64,000 nucleotides of DNA from Clostridium sp. OS1-26 (GTDB taxonomy: Bacteria > Bacillota > Clostridia > Clostridiales > Clostridiaceae). Below the pieces are notes generated by a model. The model was not told where the DNA came from and did not search any database. It saw nothing but the letters and a program-made list of their open reading frames with translations. A program made the translations under genes and the position numbers. Below are positions 8,028 to 18,350 of this stretch, piece after piece. How positions within the stretch are numbered: the first letter of the stretch is position 1; each line of letters begins with the position of its first letter. The stretch lies in contig NZ_CP133264.1 in assembly GCF_030915445.1 (NCBI RefSeq), forward strand, positions 124,001 to 188,000, given 5' to 3'.

Positions 8028-9730
8028 CCAATATTACACTTTAATTCTATTTTTTTTAAATTGGCCATATTAATTAACTCTTTTGCATGTTCCAGCGTTA
8101 ACTTTGTAACTTCAGATCCACCTATCATTCTTGCTATTTCATATTCCTTTTCATTTTCACTCATTTGTCTCACTCTTGTAAATGTTTTATCTTCTTTAAC
8201 TTCTTTAGATACCCAATAATGCATGTCAGATATACATGCAATTTGAGGTAAATGTGTAACACAAAATACTTGATGACCTTTAGAAATAGTATACATTTTC
8301 TCAGCTACACATTGTGCTATTCTCCCACTTATTCCAGTATCTATTTCATCAAATATAACTGATGGAATTTTATCTTTATCCACAAATACTGTTTTTAAGG
8401 CTAGCATTATTCTAGATAATTCTCCTCCAGATACAACCTTTTCAAGAGGTTTTAAAGGTTCTCCTGGATTTGTGGATATAGAAAATTGTATCTTATCTGA
8501 ACCGTTTTGAGTGAATTTATCTTCTAGCTCTACATTAATTTTAAATGTGCTTTTTTCTAGTCCGACAAAATTCAATTCACCTTTAATTTTAGCTTCTAGA
8601 CTTTCAGCTATCCTACATCTTTCTTTATGAAGTTTTTCTCCTTCGATTTTTAGCTCTTCTATTATCTTAGCTTTATCTTTTTTTAGTTTTTCCACAATTT
8701 CGCTACTATTTATCATCTCTTCATATTGAAGCTTTATTTTATCTCTATAGTTAAGAATATCCTTAATAGTATTTCCATACTTTTTTTTATAGGAGTTAAT
8801 CAAATATATTCTACTATTTATATATTCTAGCTCTTTTTCATCATAATAAATATTTTCTTTTATACTTCTAATCTGTTCTATACTACCTTCTATATTATAA
8901 AAGGCTTCTTCTAATGAACCTTTTATATCCTTTACTTTAGGAAGATTCTTCTCTAAGGAAGATATCTCCTTTATAACCATCGATAGACCATCATAAATAG
9001 ATAAAACGCCCTCATCATTAGTATAGAGATTGTTATAACACATGTTTAATGTATTATTTATTTTCTCTGCATTTGAGAGAATTTTATACTTTTCTTCTAA
9101 CTCTTCCTCTTCTCCTTCCTTTAAGTTCGCAGAATTTATTTCATCTATTTGATACTTAAAGAAATCAATAAGTTTTTCCTTCTCTCCATCTTTACCTAGA
9201 AGCTTAAAAATTTTATCTTCAATTTCATTTAGCTTATAATACTTTTTTCTATAATTTTCCAATAATCTTCTTATATTATCTTCACCATAGTAGTCTACAT
9301 AATGAATGTGATTCTCATTTGATAATAAATTTTGATTTTCATGTTGTCCATGAATATCCAGTAATGTACTACTTATATACTTAAGTGATGATATTAATAT
9401 TGATTTACCATTAACTTTAGCAATACTTTTTCCAGATTGAAATGTCTCTCTACTTATTATAATTAAATCATCGCACTCTATATCTTGTTCTTTTAGAATT
9501 TCTTCGGTTTTAGGATTTTCTATTGAAAAAATTGCCTCAACAAAAGTTTTATTTTCTCCGGTTCTTATTAAATCTTTGCTGAATTTGCTTCCTAATACGT
9601 AATTAATAGCATCAATAAGTATTGATTTACCTGCTCCTGTTTCACCCGAAAGCACATTAAAACCTTTTTCGAATGAGATAGTTAAATCCTCTATTAATGC
9701 AAAGTTTTTTATGTTTAATTGAAGAAGCAT
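8024..9730 (-). CDS. recN: DNA repair protein RecN
   Basis: SMC-like ATPase that acts early in double-strand-break repair, gathering DNA ends. The 568-aa length is normal. Walker A GETGAGKS lies at residues 29-36, long coiled coils occupy the middle (about 150-370), then come the ABC signature VSGGELSR and Walker B VIFDEIDTG followed by the D-loop and a His switch (FCVTHLPQIA). ATG at 9730 is preceded by GTAGGAGGC. The gene lies 14 bp after argR, so they are probably co-transcribed. Confidence 0.97.
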   Translation of the reverse strand: MLLQLNIKNFALIEDLTISFEKGFNVLSGETGAGKSILIDAINYVLGSKFSKDLIRTGENKTFVEAIFSIENPKTEEILKEQDIECDDLIIISRETFQSGKSIAKVNGKSILISSLKYISSTLLDIHGQHENQNLLSNENHIHYVDYYGEDNIRRLLENYRKKYYKLNEIEDKIFKLLGKDGEKEKLIDFFKYQIDEINSANLKEGEEEELEEKYKILSNAEKINNTLNMCYNNLYTNDEGVLSIYDGLSMVIKEISSLEKNLPKVKDIKGSLEEAFYNIEGSIEQIRSIKENIYYDEKELEYINSRIYLINSYKKKYGNTIKDILNYRDKIKLQYEEMINSSEIVEKLKKDKAKIIEELKIEGEKLHKERCRIAESLEAKIKGELNFVGLEKSTFKINVELEDKFTQNGSDKIQFSISTNPGEPLKPLEKVVSGGELSRIMLALKTVFVDKDKIPSVIFDEIDTGISGRIAQCVAEKMYTISKGHQVFCVTHLPQIACISDMHYWVSKEVKEDKTFTRVRQMSENEKEYEIARMIGGSEVTKLTLEHAKELINMANLKKIELKCNIG

Positions 9731-9744
9731 AGAATAAAAGCCTC

Positions 9745-10197
9745 CTACTGTGCAATCATTTTTTTCATTTTTTGAGATATAACTTGTGCCTTTTCAGCAT
9801 CTCTTGCCATTACAAAAATAGTATTATCTCCAGCAAGAGTTCCTGCAATTCCTTCAAAATTTAATGAATCTATAGCTTCTGCCGCTGCAGATGCTGACCC
9901 TGATATAGTTTTTATAACAACAAAGTTATTAACATTTTCAACACCTATAACAGTTTGAGAAAATATATTTACAAGTTTATTAGATAAAAAATTTTCTGTA
10001 TGCATTATAGTAGCATACTTATACTTTCCACTATCTGATAAAACCTTTATAAGCTTTAGCTCTTTTATATCCCTAGATACGGTAGCTTGTGTAACATTCA
10101 TTCCACCTTTTCTAAGTTCTTCTGCTAGTTCTTCTTGTGTTTCTATATCCCTTGAATTTATAATTTCTAATATTTTAGCGTGCCTTGTCACTTTCAT
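9745..10197 (-). CDS. argR: Arginine repressor ArgR/AhrC
   Basis: Hexameric regulator that binds ARG boxes with arginine as co-repressor. The N-terminal winged helix spans about 1-70 (MKVTRHAKILEII, then TQATVSRDIKELKLIKV as the recognition region). The C-terminal domain has the arginine-binding and trimer motif GTLAGDNTIF. Start at 10197 is chosen for length (150 aa, typical) and an AAGGTGAAC ribosome site; the longer reading adds 25 atypical residues. It overlaps the end of nadK by 23 bases, typical of the clostridial/bacillary tlyA-nadK-argR-recN operon. Confidence 0.95.
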   Translation of the reverse strand: MKVTRHAKILEIINSRDIETQEELAEELRKGGMNVTQATVSRDIKELKLIKVLSDSGKYKYATIMHTENFLSNKLVNIFSQTVIGVENVNNFVVIKTISGSASAAAEAIDSLNFEGIAGTLAGDNTIFVMARDAEKAQVISQKMKKMIAQ

Positions 10198-11047
10198 ATT
10201 GTTCACCTTCACATTCCTTTGCTCTAAAAGTAATTTTTTTTCGTAAAGTGTTAAAATAATCGTTATCACCAAATCTTACAAGTTTACATTTATAATTTGA
10301 TTTACTGATATCTACTGCTACTGTACTGTCAGTTTCAATCCATTCCTGTCCATCTACTGATAAAAATATGTTTTCATTATTTTTCTTAACTCTAATAGAT
10401 ATTTTACTTTTTCCATCTAATACAACTGTTCTAGATGTAAGTGATTGAGAATACATTGGAGTTAAGGCTAAAACATCAAGTTCAGGATGTATTATAGGTC
10501 CACCTGCTGAAAGATTATATGCAGTGGAACCTGTTGAAGTACACACAACAACTCCGTCAGCGTTAAAGGTATTATAAAATTTATCATTAATAAAAACTTC
10601 ATATTTTTGTATTCTTGACCAAACACCTTTGTACATTACTATGTCATTTAATCCATGATATACCTTAGTTTCCCCATTATAACTATAGGCACATTGAAGC
10701 ATAGTTCGTTCTTCAACATCATATCTCCCATCGATTAAATTTCTAATAGAAGTCTTAATATTTGAATTTTCTACCTGAGCCAAAAAACCTAAATGTCCTA
10801 TATTTATTCCTAGAATAGGTACGCTATGCTTATAAATACGTCTAGTAGTACTTAATATTGTTCCGTCTCCACCTAACACAATAATTGCATTCAATTTAGC
10901 ACTTTCTTTTTCATCAAGGCCATTACCGTCTTCATAGACCTTAACTTCTATATCTTTTCTTTCGCTGCGAATCAAGTTTACAATAAAATCTAACGTCTCC
11001 CCATTGTTATCTTTTGCTGTATTTACATTAATCCCTATACTTTTCAT
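10175..11047 (-). CDS. nadK: NAD kinase
   Basis: Phosphorylates NAD to NADP. The catalytic GGDGT motif is at residues 59-63 and the NAD-binding motif TSTGSTAYNLSAGGPI is in the C-terminal half. 290 aa is normal for the Gram-positive family. The start ATG overlaps the tlyA stop (ATGA). The C-terminus overlaps argR by 23 bases. Confidence 0.96.
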   Translation of the reverse strand: MKSIGINVNTAKDNNGETLDFIVNLIRSERKDIEVKVYEDGNGLDEKESAKLNAIIVLGGDGTILSTTRRIYKHSVPILGINIGHLGFLAQVENSNIKTSIRNLIDGRYDVEERTMLQCAYSYNGETKVYHGLNDIVMYKGVWSRIQKYEVFINDKFYNTFNADGVVVCTSTGSTAYNLSAGGPIIHPELDVLALTPMYSQSLTSRTVVLDGKSKISIRVKKNNENIFLSVDGQEWIETDSTVAVDISKSNYKCKLVRFGDNDYFNTLRKKITFRAKECEGEQYESDKAR

Positions 11048-11868
11048 AATGCCTCCCCATTAAGCCCTTGATGGGCTGAGCCAACTACGCTTTTCATATC
11101 TTCGTATTTAAATGTTTCATTAAATTCCTTATTCTTTGTAAAATAAATTAAGTATTCTATATTTCCCTCTGGTCCTTTTATCGGCGAATAATCTAATGCA
11201 ATTATTTTGCAATTACATTCCTTAACAAATTCTATGATATTGCCTACTACTTCCTCATGAGTTGATTTTTCTCTTACAACTCCCTTTTTACCAACTTTTT
11301 CTCTTCCAGCTTCAAATTGAGGCTTTATTAATGCCATAATACTTCCATTGTCATCAAGCAACTTTAAAACAGTAGGGACAACCTTTTTTAGTGATATAAA
11401 GGATACATCTATACTAGCAAAATCACTATACTCACCAATATCATCTAAAGTAACATATCTTATATTAGTTCTTTCCATACATACTACTCTTGGATCAATT
11501 CTAAGCTTCCATGCAAACTGACCATATCCTACATCTATAGAAAATACCTTTTTTGCACCATTTTGAAGCATACAATCTGTAAATCCTCCAGTAGAAGCTC
11601 CTATGTCAAGACAAATTTTATCATTTAAATCTATATTAAAATTCTTGACTGCCTTTTGTAATTTTAATCCTCCGCGGCTTACAAAAGGTAATTGTTCTCC
11701 TTTAAATTCAATATTTGAACTTTCCTTAACCTTTTCACCGCATTTATCTACTCTGTGACCATCAATAAATATTTCACCAGCCATTATACTAGCCCTAGCT
11801 CTTTCCCTTGAGTCAAAAATTCCTTTTTTCACTAATAGAATATCAAGTCTTTCTTTATTATCCGACAT
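11044..11868 (-). CDS. tlyA: TlyA family rRNA 2'-O-methyltransferase
   Basis: S4 RNA-binding domain (about 7-65: RLDILLVKKGIFDSRERARA) fused to an FtsJ-like methyltransferase domain with SAM motif LDIGASTGGFTD. Family members methylate 16S and/or 23S rRNA; older annotations say hemolysin A. 274 aa is normal. A GGAG ribosome site precedes the ATG at 11868. It is the first gene of the tlyA-nadK-argR-recN unit, because the 263 bp upstream contains a palindromic repeat and no gene. Confidence 0.94.
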   Translation of the reverse strand: MSDNKERLDILLVKKGIFDSRERARASIMAGEIFIDGHRVDKCGEKVKESSNIEFKGEQLPFVSRGGLKLQKAVKNFNIDLNDKICLDIGASTGGFTDCMLQNGAKKVFSIDVGYGQFAWKLRIDPRVVCMERTNIRYVTLDDIGEYSDFASIDVSFISLKKVVPTVLKLLDDNGSIMALIKPQFEAGREKVGKKGVVREKSTHEEVVGNIIEFVKECNCKIIALDYSPIKGPEGNIEYLIYFTKNKEFNETFKYEDMKSVVGSAHQGLNGEAL

Positions 11869-11899
11869 AACAAACTCCTTTTAATATTATATCCTAGCT

Positions 11900-12055
11900 A
11901 AACATCTGAAAAAATAATAAGTCAAAAATGTTAGTATATTTTGTGATAGACAAGGCAACAGTTCCTCTTATAATAGAGTATAATCTAGCTCCATTGCCGC
12001 AGTATGGCACAAAATAAACTGGCATACTAACTTATTATTTTTTAAAGATACCTTA
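11900..12055. repeat. Palindromic intergenic repeat F1, full copy between dxs and tlyA
   Basis: Long imperfect palindrome: left arm AACATCTGAAAAAATAATAA and right arm, in reverse complement, ends TAAGGTATCTTTAAAAAATA. A second nested pair, TTAGTATATTTTGTG...CACAAAATAAACTGGCATACTAA, lies inside. The same architecture is found at 21530-21690. The rest of the 263-bp gap holds no gene. Confidence 0.75.
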
Positions 12056-12131
12056 TTCAACTAAACTAAAAATATAAGCTAATTATACAAAATTCTTGTT
12101 TGATATTATTTTATCATTAATTTACTATTTA

Positions 12132-13993
12132 TCATACTATTTTTAATATGTTTTTTATGATCCCGTCAACATCCAATCCATATGTCTTATATAATATATC
12201 TGTTTTTCCATGTGGAATAAATTCATCATTAAATCCTAAATTTAAAACTTTTACCTTTTTATCTAAAGTATTCATATACTCAAGTACACTAGATCCTAAT
12301 CCACCGTGCACCACATTATCTTCAATAGTTACAATATTGACGTTTTGCTCTGATAGGTCTTTAATTAATTCTTTATCAATAGGTTTTACAAAGCAAGCGT
12401 TTATAACCCTTACATCTATTCCTGAATTCAGCAATTTTTGCCTAGCCATAATAGCATGCTGTACCATTTTTCCTTGGGCAACTAAAGCTATGCTTCCTTT
12501 ATCATATATCTTTTCCCATTTTCCACGTTCAAAATCCTTAAGTGGTTCGATTGAATCATTTATACTGTCACCACCCCTTGGATATCTTAATGCTATAGGA
12601 TAATTTTGCGTAGTTGCCCATTTAAGCATATATCTAAGCTCTGGTATACTCTTAGGTGACATTACCGTCATATTAGGTATATGTGTTAAATATGATAAAT
12701 CAAATACACCTTGATGAGTTTCTCCATCATCACCAACTATTCCTGCTCTATCGATAGCAAAAACCACTGGAAGGTTTTGAATACACACATCATGTAGAAT
12801 TTGATCATAAGCCCTCTGCAGAAATGTAGAATATACAGCAAAAACCGGTTTTAGTCCTTCTCTTGCCATACCTGCTGCCAAAGTTACAGCATGCTGTTCG
12901 GCAATTCCGACATCAAAAATCTATTCGGAAACTCTTCCGAAAACGATTTAAGTCCCGTCCCATCTCTCATAGCCGCTGTTATAGCTACAATATTTTTATT
13001 TTTTGATGCAAGTTCTACCATCTCTTCTCCAAAGGCTTTTGAATAAGAATCACAGGAACTAAAACATACTTCTCCACTATCACAATGAAAAGGACCTAAA
13101 CTATGAAATTTACCAGGATTTTTTTCTGCAAATTCATATCCCTTTCCTTTCTTTGTTATAACGTGTATAATAACTGGCCCTTTTATGTTTTTAGCTCTAG
13201 ATAGAACTTCAGTCAATTCTTCTAAGTCATGCCCATCAATAGGACCTAGATACTTTATGCCCATATCTTCAAAAAACATCCCAGGAACCACCATTTGTTT
13301 TATTCCTTTTTTTATTCTTTCAAGATATTTTGCCATTCCATTTCCTATATTGGGTATCTTTTTTAAAGCACTTTCAACCTCTTCTTTTAATCTATTATAT
13401 CTAGGGGCCATTCTTATTTTACTTAAATATCTAGACACCCCACCTACATTCTTAGCTATAGACATTTGATTATCATTTAGAATAATTACTAGTTTAGTCT
13501 TTCTATATCCTACATCATTGAGTGCTTCAAGAGCCATACCACCGGTTAATGCTCCATCTCCTATTACAGCAACTACATCATAATTTTCATTTTTCAAATC
13601 TCTTGCTCTAGCCATTCCTAACGCAGCTGAAATAGATGTGCTGCTATGACCGGTTTCAAAAAAGTCATATATACTTTCATTTCTCTTAGGAAATCCACTT
13701 ATACCACCAAATTGCCTTAATGTATCAAACTTATCTTTTCTTCCAGTAAGTATCTTATGTATATAAGCCTGATGCCCTACATCCCATATAAGCTTATCTT
13801 TATTTAAGTTAAAAACATTGAATATACTTAAAGTAAGCTCTACTACTCCTAAGTTAGAGGCAAGATGTCCTCCGGTCTTTGAGACTTTATCTATTAAAAA
13901 TTTTCTGACCTCTAATGCAAGTCTTCTTTGCTGTTCTAATGTCATTTTCTTTATATCGTTAATATCTCTATAGTTTTCTAATAAACTAGGCAT
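12132..13993 (-). pseudogene. dxs: 1-deoxy-D-xylulose-5-phosphate synthase, one-base frameshift
   Basis: First enzyme of the MEP isoprenoid pathway (pyruvate plus glyceraldehyde-3-phosphate, TPP dependent). The N-terminal part (to 12884) has the TPP motif GDGALTGGM; the C-terminal part has the transketolase pyrimidine-binding domain ([12 protein letters not shown]). Together they make a normal 620 aa. The frame breaks at an A5 run on the plus strand (12915-12919): one more T on the coding strand restores [19 protein letters not shown], a conserved dxs sequence. Because dxs is normally essential and three other genes here lack one base in similar runs, a sequencing error is more likely than a true null. 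ispA lies next to it. Confidence 0.93.
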
Positions 13994-14031
13994 CTTTCAT
14001 CTATCCTTTTTTTAAAATATAGTATCTCTAT

Positions 14032-14919
14032 TTATTTTTCTCTATTAAGTAAAAATAATGTTATTTCTTTTAATTTAGAGGTATCTCCCTCAACTTTATC
14101 TAATACCTCTACACATTCACTTGTTAATGAGTTACACATCTCCATACACTTATTTAATCCATATGTGGTGATAAAAGTAGTTTTATTGTTATCTAAATCA
14201 CTTTTAGCTTTTTTACCTAAAACTTCTGTATCTCCTACTATATCTAATATATCATCTTTTATTTGAAAAGCTAACCCTAGTTTTTGCCCATAATAATCTA
14301 ATTTTTTAACATCCTCTTCTGTTGAACCACCAAGAATTGCGCCTGCAACTATTGCCGCTTTTATTAGTGCTCCTGTTTTTTTACTGTGCATATAATATAG
14401 TTGATCTATTGGTATTTTTGTATTTTCACTTAGTATATCCACTGTTTGTCCGCCAACCATACCCTCTATCCCTGCACTTTCTGAAATTAAACTACAAGCT
14501 CTTATGGCATTCTTATCATTATCCATACAGTATCTAAACATGATGTTCATTGCCTCATTTAAAAGGCCATCCCCAGCAAGAACTGCGATTGCTTCACCAA
14601 ATACTTTATGATTTGTAGGTTTTCCTCTTCTTAAATCATCGTTATCCATGCAAGGCAAATCATCGTGAATCAAAGAATAAGTATGAATTATTTCTATGGC
14701 CGCAGCTACTGGAAGTACAGACTTATAATTATTATTTTTTAGCATATATGTTAGCAAAAATAATAATGGTCTAATTCTCTTTCCGCCTGCATCTAAGCTG
14801 TAAGTTATAGCTTCGTATACCCTTTTATTGTAGGATCCTTTGTCTTTAAAATGCTCTGAAACCCAATTTTCTATTTCTTTCTTTAATTTTTCAATTGTAA
14901 TCTCATCTTTTATATCCAT
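14032..14919 (-). CDS. ispA: Polyprenyl (farnesyl/geranyl) diphosphate synthase
   Basis: Condenses isopentenyl diphosphate with allylic diphosphates. First Asp-rich motif DDLPCMDNDD lies at about residues 86-95, and second DDILD in the C-terminal half (KDDILDIVGD); both bind magnesium. About 295 aa, normal. The start at 14919 (MDIKDEITIE) follows GGAGAAGTGG at proper spacing; an ATG five codons upstream has no ribosome site. It sits between dxs and xseB, as in Bacillus. Confidence 0.94.
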   Translation of the reverse strand: MDIKDEITIEKLKKEIENWVSEHFKDKGSYNKRVYEAITYSLDAGGKRIRPLLFLLTYMLKNNNYKSVLPVAAAIEIIHTYSLIHDDLPCMDNDDLRRGKPTNHKVFGEAIAVLAGDGLLNEAMNIMFRYCMDNDKNAIRACSLISESAGIEGMVGGQTVDILSENTKIPIDQLYYMHSKKTGALIKAAIVAGAILGGSTEEDVKKLDYYGQKLGLAFQIKDDILDIVGDTEVLGKKAKSDLDNNKTTFITTYGLNKCMEMCNSLTSECVEVLDKVEGDTSKLKEITLFLLNREK

Positions 14920-15012
14920 ATCCCACTTCTCCATTCATATTCTAAATATTGATAATCTTCCCCATATGGCATTTATTACTCTTTTAAGATTTGCTAACTC
15001 CTAATTTTATTC

Positions 15013-15228
15013 TTACTCTTCTTCAAAATCTTTTTCTCCATCTTCTGTTAGAAGCTTTATTTTTCCTTCTGCATCATTTAATACTTTATATAGTTTATTA
15101 CAAAGTTTTACGCCTTCTTCATACTTTTTTAAACTTTCTTCTAATGATAGTTCTTTGCCATCCATTATATTTACTATATCTTCAAGTTTTTCCATCATAC
15201 TTTCATAAGACTCACTTTTTCTAGGCAT
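15013..15228 (-). CDS. xseB: Exodeoxyribonuclease VII small subunit
   Basis: 71-aa helical partner of XseA; the complex degrades single-stranded DNA. The signature YESMMEKLEDIVNIMDGKELSLEESLKKYEEG, given here by its start at residue 8, is typical, followed by GVKLCNKLYKVLNDAE. It lies 24 bp after xseA, in one operon. The ribosome site is GGGAGTG. Confidence 0.95.
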   Translation of the reverse strand: MPRKSESYESMMEKLEDIVNIMDGKELSLEESLKKYEEGVKLCNKLYKVLNDAEGKIKLLTEDGEKDFEEE

Positions 15229-15252
15229 AAAATCACTCCCTTAATGCCATTT

Positions 15253-16464
15253 TTAGAACTTACTACTATCTTTAACTGTAAGCTTCGCACAAACATATCC
15301 ATCTTTTAATGTAATTTTCACTTTTTCTGATTCTTTGAGTGTAGAAACTCTACTAATTAAATTTTCATTTTCATCTTGAATCATAGCGTAACCTTTATTT
15401 AAAACATTCAATGGATTGTGTGCTGAAAGTAGAGCACTTATTTTACCTAGTGCCTCTTTTTCTTTGTTTAATCTTCCTTTAACTTTTATATCTATCAATT
15501 CCCTTAATCTATCAATATTGTTATATTCGTTTATTATATATATTGATGGGCTAAGAGACATTAAATTTCGCTTCAATAAATTCATTTCGTTTTTTCTATT
15601 ATTTAAGTTTATTTGGATACGAGTCTGTAGAATATTTTCATATGCTAAAATTCTATTTTTAAATTCCTCTAAATTAAATACAGCAATTTCTGCTGCCGCT
15701 GATGGAGTTGGTGCTCTTCTATCACTAACAAAGTCTACAATAGTATAGTCAATTTCATGACCTACACCAGTGATTATAGGTTTTTGAGAGTTAAAAACGG
15801 CCTTAGCCAGTTTCTCATCATTAAAACACCAAAGCTCTTCTATAGAACCTCCACCTCTTGCAAGTATTATAAGTTCAATATCTTCCACTTTATTTAAGGT
15901 TTCTATACCTTTTATCATGTCTGCGCTTGCGTTTATTCCTTGAACCAATGCAGGATATATTACTAGTTCTACATTCTTATTTCTTCGTTTTGTAACATTT
16001 ATTATATCTCTAATTGCTGCACCAGTTGGAGAAGTTATTATCCCAACTTTCTTAACATACTTAGGCAAAGGCTTCTTATACTTTTCATCAAATAAACCTT
16101 CACTTTGTAGTTTGTTTTTTAATTTTTCAAATGCTAAATATAATTCTCCTACTCCATCTGGCTCCATCATATCACAATAGAATTGATAGGCTCCTTCTTT
16201 TTCATAAACTGAAACTCTTCCCTTAACTACAACTTGCATTCCAACTTCGGGAATAAATTTTAAATTTTTTGCTGCACTTCTAAACATTATACAATTTATT
16301 TTACTAGACTCATCTTTAAGAGAAAAATATATATGTCCACTACTGTGAAGTTTAAAATTAGATATTTCTCCTTTTACGCTAGAGTTAGATAGTATAAAAT
16401 CATTATCTACTAGCTTTTTTATATAACCGTTTAAAGCTGATACTGTTAAGGTTTTTATATACAT
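15253..16464 (-). CDS. xseA: Exodeoxyribonuclease VII large subunit
   Basis: Catalytic subunit of ExoVII. N-terminal OB fold (about 5-105, with [20 protein letters not shown]) and the nuclease domain with the motifs [16 protein letters not shown] and [10 protein letters not shown]. 403 aa is normal. Followed directly by xseB. ATG at 16464. Confidence 0.96.
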   Translation of the reverse strand: MYIKTLTVSALNGYIKKLVDNDFILSNSSVKGEISNFKLHSSGHIYFSLKDESSKINCIMFRSAAKNLKFIPEVGMQVVVKGRVSVYEKEGAYQFYCDMMEPDGVGELYLAFEKLKNKLQSEGLFDEKYKKPLPKYVKKVGIITSPTGAAIRDIINVTKRRNKNVELVIYPALVQGINASADMIKGIETLNKVEDIELIILARGGGSIEELWCFNDEKLAKAVFNSQKPIITGVGHEIDYTIVDFVSDRRAPTPSAAAEIAVFNLEEFKNRILAYENILQTRIQINLNNRKNEMNLLKRNLMSLSPSIYIINEYNNIDRLRELIDIKVKGRLNKEKEALGKISALLSAHNPLNVLNKGYAMIQDENENLISRVSTLKESEKVKITLKDGYVCAKLTVKDSSKF

Positions 16465-16541
16465 ATTTACTACCTTCTCAAATATTGAAATTTTAATTTA
16501 CAATTTAAAGAACATGAAAAAGCAGTTAAAAGAAGCTTATT

Positions 16542-17015
16542 CTACTGAATAACTTCCTTTAACATACTTCCAAGTACACCATTGATAAAAGATGCAGATT
16601 TATCTGCTGAATACTTTTTAGCAAGCTCTATAGCTTCATTTATAGATACATTCTTAGGAATATCTTTTTCATATAAAAATTCATATGTACATATTCGGAG
16701 TATAGATACATCTATCTTAGACAATCTATTAATTTTCCAATTTCTAAGGTGCTTTTCTATTTCTTTATCTATATCCTCGCCATTTTCTTGAACTCCCTTG
16801 AGAACTCTTACGATATATTCCATATCAACATCTTCTAGATCAATACTTTCAGGATCACTTTCCTTATAAGTTGATAGTCCAGTCATATCTAGCTCTGAAT
16901 TTTCAACCTCAATATTTTCCTTAAGATTTGCGATAACTTCTTTAAAGTCTTCCTTATTTATAGTGGTTTGGAATAATAATTTCATGGCAATTTCTCTTGA
17001 TTTTCTTCTATTCAT
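16542..17015 (-). CDS. nusB: Transcription antitermination factor NusB
   Basis: All-helical protein that with NusE/S10 binds boxA RNA in rRNA antitermination. It starts [16 protein letters not shown] and ends in the conserved [12 protein letters not shown] motif. At 157 aa it is slightly long owing to an acidic insert around residues 40-65. RBS GGAGGAAG precedes ATG at 17015. The folD gene found between xseA and nusB in Bacillus is absent here. Confidence 0.94.
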   Translation of the reverse strand: MNRRKSREIAMKLLFQTTINKEDFKEVIANLKENIEVENSELDMTGLSTYKESDPESIDLEDVDMEYIVRVLKGVQENGEDIDKEIEKHLRNWKINRLSKIDVSILRICTYEFLYEKDIPKNVSINEAIELAKKYSADKSASFINGVLGSMLKEVIQ

Positions 17016-17148
17016 TTCTTCCTCCTGATTTGGCTAAATGTTCTTCTACAATTAATTATTGTCAGTTTAGATATAATTATACTTAAAGTAATATTGCAGT
17101 TCAAGTATGCATATGCAAATACTCAAATTTTTAAAAATGCCCAAGAAT

Positions 17149-17176
17149 AAAAAAACCCTCTAAACACAGAGGGTGT
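17149..17176 (-). terminator. Terminator after the asp23 gene
   Basis: Stem ACCCTCT...AGAGGGT (17155-17161, 17168-17174), then T7 on the minus strand, 8 bp beyond the stop codon. Confidence 0.88.
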
Positions 17177-17181
17177 AGATA

Positions 17182-17574
17182 CTATTCTTCCATATCTTCA
17201 ACAACATCCATTACTTTAGGAATCATAACATTCTGTACATGCACATTTACTGCGGAAACGTCAAGACCTGTCATAGACTCAACAGCTTTCCTTACATTTT
17301 CTTGCACTTCTAATGCTACATCTGGAATTCTTATTCCATACTCTACAACTACATATAAATCAATAGCAGCGCTATTTTCTCCAACTGTAACTTTAACACC
17401 TTTTGATAAATTCTTTTTTCCAGTTAATATTTGAGTTATACCACCTACAAGGCTTGCGCTCATACCAACTATTCCTTTTACTTCTGTAGTAGCTAGACCT
17501 GCAATTACACCTACGACTTCATCAGATATTTTTACGATACCCATGTCAATTTCATTTTTAATATTCTCTTCCAT
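17182..17574 (-). CDS. Asp23/Gls24 family envelope stress protein (YqhY-like)
   Basis: 130-aa DUF322 protein with the typical core GIVKISDEVVGVIAGLATTEVKG, given by its first residue at 11, and YVVVEYGIRIPDVALEVQENV. In Bacillus the YqhY homologue lies beside accBC and is tied to fatty acid synthesis control; accB/accC are not present here. The start at 17574 follows CTAGGGGGTACGAGA; the longer reading lacks a ribosome site. Confidence 0.9.
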   Translation of the reverse strand: MEENIKNEIDMGIVKISDEVVGVIAGLATTEVKGIVGMSASLVGGITQILTGKKNLSKGVKVTVGENSAAIDLYVVVEYGIRIPDVALEVQENVRKAVESMTGLDVSAVNVHVQNVMIPKVMDVVEDMEE

Positions 17575-17705
17575 TCTCGTACCCCCTAGGTATTTGATAT
17601 CAGCCAAAACTAACTTTACGTATATTATATCAAATAGCTTTCCCTTTTACAAATTAAACATTACCAAATTGATAAATAATTTCTTGAAGATACCTAAATA
17701 AAGAT

Positions 17706-17748
17706 TTAGCCTGTACACTTTAATTTAGTTTTAAAGTGTACAGGCTAT
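17706..17748 (-). terminator. Long hairpin after spoIIIAH
   Basis: A 17-bp perfect stem, TAGCCTGTACACTTTAA with its complement (17707-17723 and 17731-17747), and a 7-base loop. It is about 30 bp past the spoIIIAH stop. The T-tract is short, so termination may be partial. Confidence 0.75.
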
Positions 17749-17775
17749 TTATAGTATTAAAATATGTTATTAATT

Positions 17776-18291
17776 CTATTGTTTAACTTCTATTTCAACT
17801 TCTTGAATTTTAGCTATTCCCATCACTACATTTTTTATCTCTCTTGTATCTTTATCCGTAAGTTTGTCCTTTCCTTTTACTACAACTCTTGCCTTACCAC
17901 TTTCTTCTATAGAACAAAGTACATCTTCATAGCCTTTGCCCTTTAAAGTAGTTTCAATTTTTGATTCATAATTTGTACTCATTGCTAATTCAGTATATTT
18001 TTTAGTTGCTTCATCTCTGTTCTCTTTAGATATATTTTTGTCGTCAATTAAAGTTTTTAATGTCTGTAGTGTTTGTGCATTTTTCTGCTCACGGATTAAT
18101 TTACCCTCATCAAAGAATGTAGATTTACTATTTTTCTTATCTGTATTGTTAAAAGATACTGCACTACTTTTTGCGCCACTGCCGTCATCACCATTCACAT
18201 ATAATGGACTATTTAATTTTGTAGCAAGTACCCCCGCACAAACAATAAGAGCTAAAAGAGTAGCAATAATTATCCCTTGTTTTTTATTCAT
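17776..18291 (-). CDS. spoIIIAH: Stage III sporulation protein AH
   Basis: Mother-cell membrane protein whose C-terminal domain pairs with forespore SpoIIQ, making the channel (feeding tube) across the two membranes. 171 aa, one N-terminal membrane helix (about 5-25), a linker, then a YscJ/FliF-like ring-building domain (SIEESGKARVVVKGKDKLTD region). Last gene of the spoIIIA operon. Start at 18291 after a GGGG site. Confidence 0.93.
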   Translation of the reverse strand: MNKKQGIIIATLLALIVCAGVLATKLNSPLYVNGDDGSGAKSSAVSFNNTDKKNSKSTFFDEGKLIREQKNAQTLQTLKTLIDDKNISKENRDEATKKYTELAMSTNYESKIETTLKGKGYEDVLCSIEESGKARVVVKGKDKLTDKDTREIKNVVMGIAKIQEVEIEVKQ

Positions 18292-18350
18292 TTTTTATTC
18301 CCCCTATCAACCTTTCTAACAAATTATATGCTTTTAGAAACATTTATATA

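Noticed and set aside
12148..12603. 151-codon plus-strand frame opposite the dxs 3' part
   Set aside because: Antisense to conserved dxs sequence; no start signals.
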